DNA from: Rubrivirga marina
GTDB taxonomy: Bacteria > Bacteroidota > Rhodothermia > Rhodothermales > Rubricoccaceae
Length of the DNA stretch: 33,463 nucleotides
Direction: 5' to 3'
NCBI RefSeq assembly: GCF_002283365.1
Contig: NZ_MQWD01000001.1
Span: 3,326,738 to 3,360,200 of the forward strand
Shown here: positions 30,817 to 33,463 of the stretch, piece by piece
How the letters are laid out: each line of letters begins with the position of its first letter
Position numbering within the stretch: position 1 is the stretch's first letter
The notes under the pieces: generated by a model
Databases searched by the model: none
Seen by the model: the letters and a program-made list of their open reading frames with translations, nothing else
What the model was told of the DNA's origin: nothing
Program-made: the position numbers and the translations under genes

Positions 30817-30824
30817 GCAACCTA
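30817..30824 (-). promoter_or_regulatory. TAnnTTGC box three bases before hisD
   Basis: On the minus strand TAGGTTGC is followed by CGC and then the hisD ATG. The Bacteroidota -7 element normally lies 3-6 bases before the transcription start, which here would fall at the ATG itself. No clear -33 element is visible. Confidence 0.38.
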
Positions 30825-30905
30825 CCCCGCCCTCCGAGCCGCGATCCGCGGTTCACTCCGCATTCACCGCTGTCACCCGACGACGGCGGCCGGCGGAGAT
30901 CTCCC

Positions 30906-32573
30906 CTACCGGAGTGCCACGCGGGGCAGCGCCTCCAGGTTGGGCGGGCGGAGCGCCTCGGCCTCGATCGGCAGACGGAGCGCGTTGGCCCAGCCCGGCC
31001 GCGCGCCGAGGCGGACGGTCAGCGCCTGGGCCTCCTCCACCCGCCCCTGTGCGAGGCGGACGATCCCGAGCAAGTAGAGCGCCGGCGCGAACCGCGCGTC
31101 GTGGTCGAGGACGGCCATCAGAGCGACCTCGGCCTCCTCGTAGCGGCCCATCCCCACGAGCGCCTGCGCCTGCCCGAACGCGCCGAGGCGACGGTACGGA
31201 CCGGCAGCGGCCGTCTCCGCGAACAGCATGGCGGCCTCGCCGAGCGCGCCTCGGCTCAACAGATGATGGGCGAGCGAGTACCCCGCCGGCACGTAGCCCG
31301 CTCGGCGCGACGCATCGAGGGCTCCGGCCGCGAGTTGTGCCTCGCCGATCTCCTCGAGCATCATCCCAGCCGTGTACTGCAGGACCGCGTCGTCCGGGGC
31401 CTGTCGGAGCGCCTCGCGGAGGAGGGCCACGTGCGGCCGCTCGTCCCAGTCGTCGCGGCGGACCGGCACCTGGATGGCGCCGACGGCGGCGTGCGCCCGG
31501 GCCGCCGGCAACGCTCGCGTGGCGTCGGCGAGGGCGCGACCGAGGCGGACGGTCTCGGTCGCGGCCTGGTACTCGGCGAGCGCGACCGTCGGGTCAGAGG
31601 CCAGCGAGATCGCCTCGTCGAGCAGGTCCGACGCCCCGCCGGTCTGCCGGCCGGAGACCACGACGCCGAGCACGCGCCCCCGCTCGTCGAGGAGAGGTCC
31701 GCCGCTGTCGCCGGGCTGGACGGCGTTGGCGGCCATCCGGACCCGCTGGTCATCGAGCACCAGGTCGTCGAAGCGAGGGGCGACGGTCCGGCGTTGGGTG
31801 CCTCCCGGCCAGCCGGCCGTGAACGCCACCCGGCCCGACGCCGAGGCCGGAGCGATCACGAGCGGCCGGAGGTCGGCGGCATGGGCCACCTCGGGCGGCA
31901 GGTGGAGCACGGCGACGTCCCGCACGGGGTCGAGCGCCCACGCGCGCCCCACGGACACGCGTCGGCCGTCGGGCAACGTCGCACGCACTCTCCGGGCCCC
32001 GACGACCACGTGGTACGCCGTCACGAGCGCGTCGTCGCCGATGGCGAACGCCGACCCGATCCGCTCGAACCGGACGCCGTCGAGCTCGCCCTCGGCCGTG
32101 ATGGCGACCACCGATCGGCCCGCCGAGCGGACGGCCTCGCCGTCGGCGTAGGTCCGGAGCGCGTGGGGCCGTGTCCGATACGCCCGGTCGCGCCCGTGCG
32201 TCTGCACTCGGAGCGTCAGGCTCGGGACCGCGTCGACGGTCATGTCGAGCACGCGGACGATCACGCGCCGTTGGAGCTCGACGACGGCGCCCGAGGCCCG
32301 TCCCATCGGCGCCGTCTCGCGGATCACCTCGAACCCGCTACCGAGTTGCTGGCCGAGGTCCCAAGCTCGGAACGCCGCGTCGAGCGCCTCGCGAGCGGCC
32401 GGCGTCGCAGGGACCGCCAGCACCTCGACCTCGACCTCCAGGAGCCCGCCCACCTCGACCGCTTCCCGATCGACCCCACTGAACAGCTGAAGCCGGAGCG
32501 GATCCTCCACCGCCGCGGCCAGCGGGGCGACAAGCAGAACGAGGAGGGCGAGAGCCGAGAGGCGAGTCGTCAT
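30906..32573 (-). CDS. Secreted trypsin-like serine protease with TPR-like C-terminal region
   Basis: This 555-residue exported protein has a signal peptide (LSALALLVLLVAPLAAA). An N-terminal beta domain (about 25-140) recalls BatD-type domains in its opening (FSGVDREAVEVGGLLEVEVEV). Next is a trypsin-like protease domain (about 160-310), with all three catalytic residues visible: His188 in TAYHVV, Asp219 in VRDVAVL and Ser290 in GDSGGPL. The C-terminal ~240 residues are helical repeats of TPR type (LREALRQAPDDAVLQYTAGMMLEEIGEAQLAAGAL, split across units). No PDZ domain is present, unlike DegP. The substrate is unknown. It follows the purine nucleoside phosphorylase gene by 43 bases, a spacer with a short CTCC-CGAA-GGAG hairpin. 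Confidence 0.85.
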   Translation of the reverse strand: MTTRLSALALLVLLVAPLAAAVEDPLRLQLFSGVDREAVEVGGLLEVEVEVLAVPATPAAREALDAAFRAWDLGQQLGSGFEVIRETAPMGRASGAVVELQRRVIVRVLDMTVDAVPSLTLRVQTHGRDRAYRTRPHALRTYADGEAVRSAGRSVVAITAEGELDGVRFERIGSAFAIGDDALVTAYHVVVGARRVRATLPDGRRVSVGRAWALDPVRDVAVLHLPPEVAHAADLRPLVIAPASASGRVAFTAGWPGGTQRRTVAPRFDDLVLDDQRVRMAANAVQPGDSGGPLLDERGRVLGVVVSGRQTGGASDLLDEAISLASDPTVALAEYQAATETVRLGRALADATRALPAARAHAAVGAIQVPVRRDDWDERPHVALLREALRQAPDDAVLQYTAGMMLEEIGEAQLAAGALDASRRAGYVPAGYSLAHHLLSRGALGEAAMLFAETAAAGPYRRLGAFGQAQALVGMGRYEEAEVALMAVLDHDARFAPALYLLGIVRLAQGRVEEAQALTVRLGARPGWANALRLPIEAEALRPPNLEALPRVALR

Positions 32574-32616
32574 GGGTCCCGGGGCATGGCTCCCGAAGGA
32601 GACCCGGGCCCTCCCG

Positions 32617-33453
32617 CTAGAGGCGGGACTCGGCGACGATGCCGCGGACCCAGGCTGCGAGTCGGTCTCGGACCTGCCGCCCGACCTCCAGAACTTCGGA
32701 GTGGTCGAGCGGCGTGTCCTGAAGGCCGGCCGCGGGGTTGGTGATGGTCGAAATCCCGAGGACGGGCAGGTCGAGGGCAGCGGCCTGCAGGGCCTCGGGC
32801 ACAGTACTCATGCCGACGGCGTCAGCCCCGACACGGGCGAAAAAACGGATTTCGGCGGGGGTCTCGTAGGAGGGACCGGAGGTCCACACATACACCCCCT
32901 CACGGTACGGAATTTTCCGTGTTATCGCAATGTTACGCGCCTGCTCTCGCCACGGTTCGTCGTATGGATTCGACAGGTCGGGGAAGCGAACCTCCCCCTC
33001 GCCCACCGGACCGGCCAGGGGGCTCTGGAACGCCAGGTTGAGGTGGTCGCTGATGAGCATGAGCGTCCCCGGTCCGAACGCGGGGTTGATGCCGCCGGCG
33101 GCGTTGGTCAGCAGGAGCCCCCGCGCCCCGAGCGCATGAGCGAGACGCACCGGGAAACCGAGGGCCCTGGCGTCGTGCCCCTCGTAGCCGTGGATGCGCC
33201 CTTGAATGACGAGGACCGGCCGCCCGGCGAGCCGCCCGATCACGAGCCGCCCCGCGTGCCCCTCGACCGTCGACTGCGGGTAGTGCGGCACCTCGGCTGT
33301 CGTGAGGACGACGGGGTCCTCGACCTCGTCCGCGAGCGCCCCGAGGCCGGAGCCGAGCACGAGCGCGAGCTCCGGCTCGAGGTCGGTGTGCTGGCGGATG
33401 GCAGCGACGGCCTCCTGCAACTGGCGGGCGTCGATGGCGGGGTCGAAGGGCAT
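32617..33453 (-). CDS. Purine-nucleoside phosphorylase (trimeric, PunA-type)
   Basis: This enzyme splits inosine and guanosine with phosphate into base and ribose-1-phosphate for purine salvage. The 278-residue protein has LVLGSGLGALADEV (about 31-44, phosphate loop), GHAGRLVIGRLAGRPVLV, QGRIHGYEGH (about 79-88), LLLTNAAGGINPAFGPG, the base-site region GPSYETPAEIRFF, GADAVGMSTVPEALQA and ISTITNPAAGL. These match the low-molecular-mass trimeric PNP class rather than the hexameric DeoD class. The gene is complete; only ten bases of upstream DNA are in the window, so promoter and operon partners upstream cannot be judged. Confidence 0.95.
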   Translation of the reverse strand: MPFDPAIDARQLQEAVAAIRQHTDLEPELALVLGSGLGALADEVEDPVVLTTAEVPHYPQSTVEGHAGRLVIGRLAGRPVLVIQGRIHGYEGHDARALGFPVRLAHALGARGLLLTNAAGGINPAFGPGTLMLISDHLNLAFQSPLAGPVGEGEVRFPDLSNPYDEPWREQARNIAITRKIPYREGVYVWTSGPSYETPAEIRFFARVGADAVGMSTVPEALQAAALDLPVLGISTITNPAAGLQDTPLDHSEVLEVGRQVRDRLAAWVRGIVAESRL

Positions 33454-33463
33454 GGGGCGGGAG

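Overview
The window is about 33 kb of very GC-rich bacterial chromosome, packed with genes on both strands: 33 intact or edge-truncated protein genes and one probable pseudogene. I see no rRNA, tRNA, insertion sequence, prophage or CRISPR array. Several traits together suggest a high-GC member of the Rhodothermota/Bacteroidota side (Rubrivirga/Rubricoccus-like). These are bacillithiol synthesis (bshC), a CcmE with a CxxxY haem site next to a short CcmD-like protein, a Bacteroidota-style YfhO protein, the ksgA-mgtE pair, almost no Shine-Dalgarno sequences, and upstream boxes resembling the Bacteroidota -7 element TAnnTTTG. This placement is inference; there is no marker RNA to prove it.

Layout. 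Bases 1-3382 (+): the end of a TonB protein, then a cytochrome c maturation cluster (ccmC, ccmD-like, ccmE), a DUF1499 membrane protein and a PaaI-type thioesterase. Bases 3424-13150 (-): read in the direction of transcription, an outer-membrane protein, an M28-like lipoprotein, a degenerate TIM-barrel protein, PlsC, a lipoprotein, YfhO, KsgA, MgtE and an orphan HslV-like Ntn hydrolase. Bases 13351-15120 (+): a dynamin-like GTPase. Bases 15130-19973 (-): leuS, a YedJ-type HD phosphohydrolase and a CPA1 Na+/H+ antiporter in one tight operon. Bases 20136-22265: a DUF5995 gene (+) meeting a two-gene membrane operon with a PAP2 phosphatase (-). Bases 22309-23058 (+): a CoA-binding protein and a decayed gene. 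Bases 23062-33453 (-): a lipoprotein, a 329-base gene-free stretch, the group bifunctional nuclease/bshC/SpoT-like HD protein, then hisD-hisC-tyrS, and a purine nucleoside phosphorylase followed by a secreted trypsin-like protease.

The content is mostly housekeeping: translation (leuS, tyrS, ksgA), histidine and phospholipid synthesis, envelope building, redox buffering and ion transport. Many neighbours overlap by 1-4 bases (TGATG, ATGA or GTGA), which points to translational coupling. I did not find an obviously new multi-gene defence or mobile system. The most interesting items are the orphan HslV-like hydrolase with intact catalytic positions, a coupled pair of enzyme-fold proteins that both seem to have lost catalytic residues, a perfect 15-bp stem-loop across the mgtE stop codon, and promoter-like boxes so close to some start codons that leaderless mRNAs are plausible.
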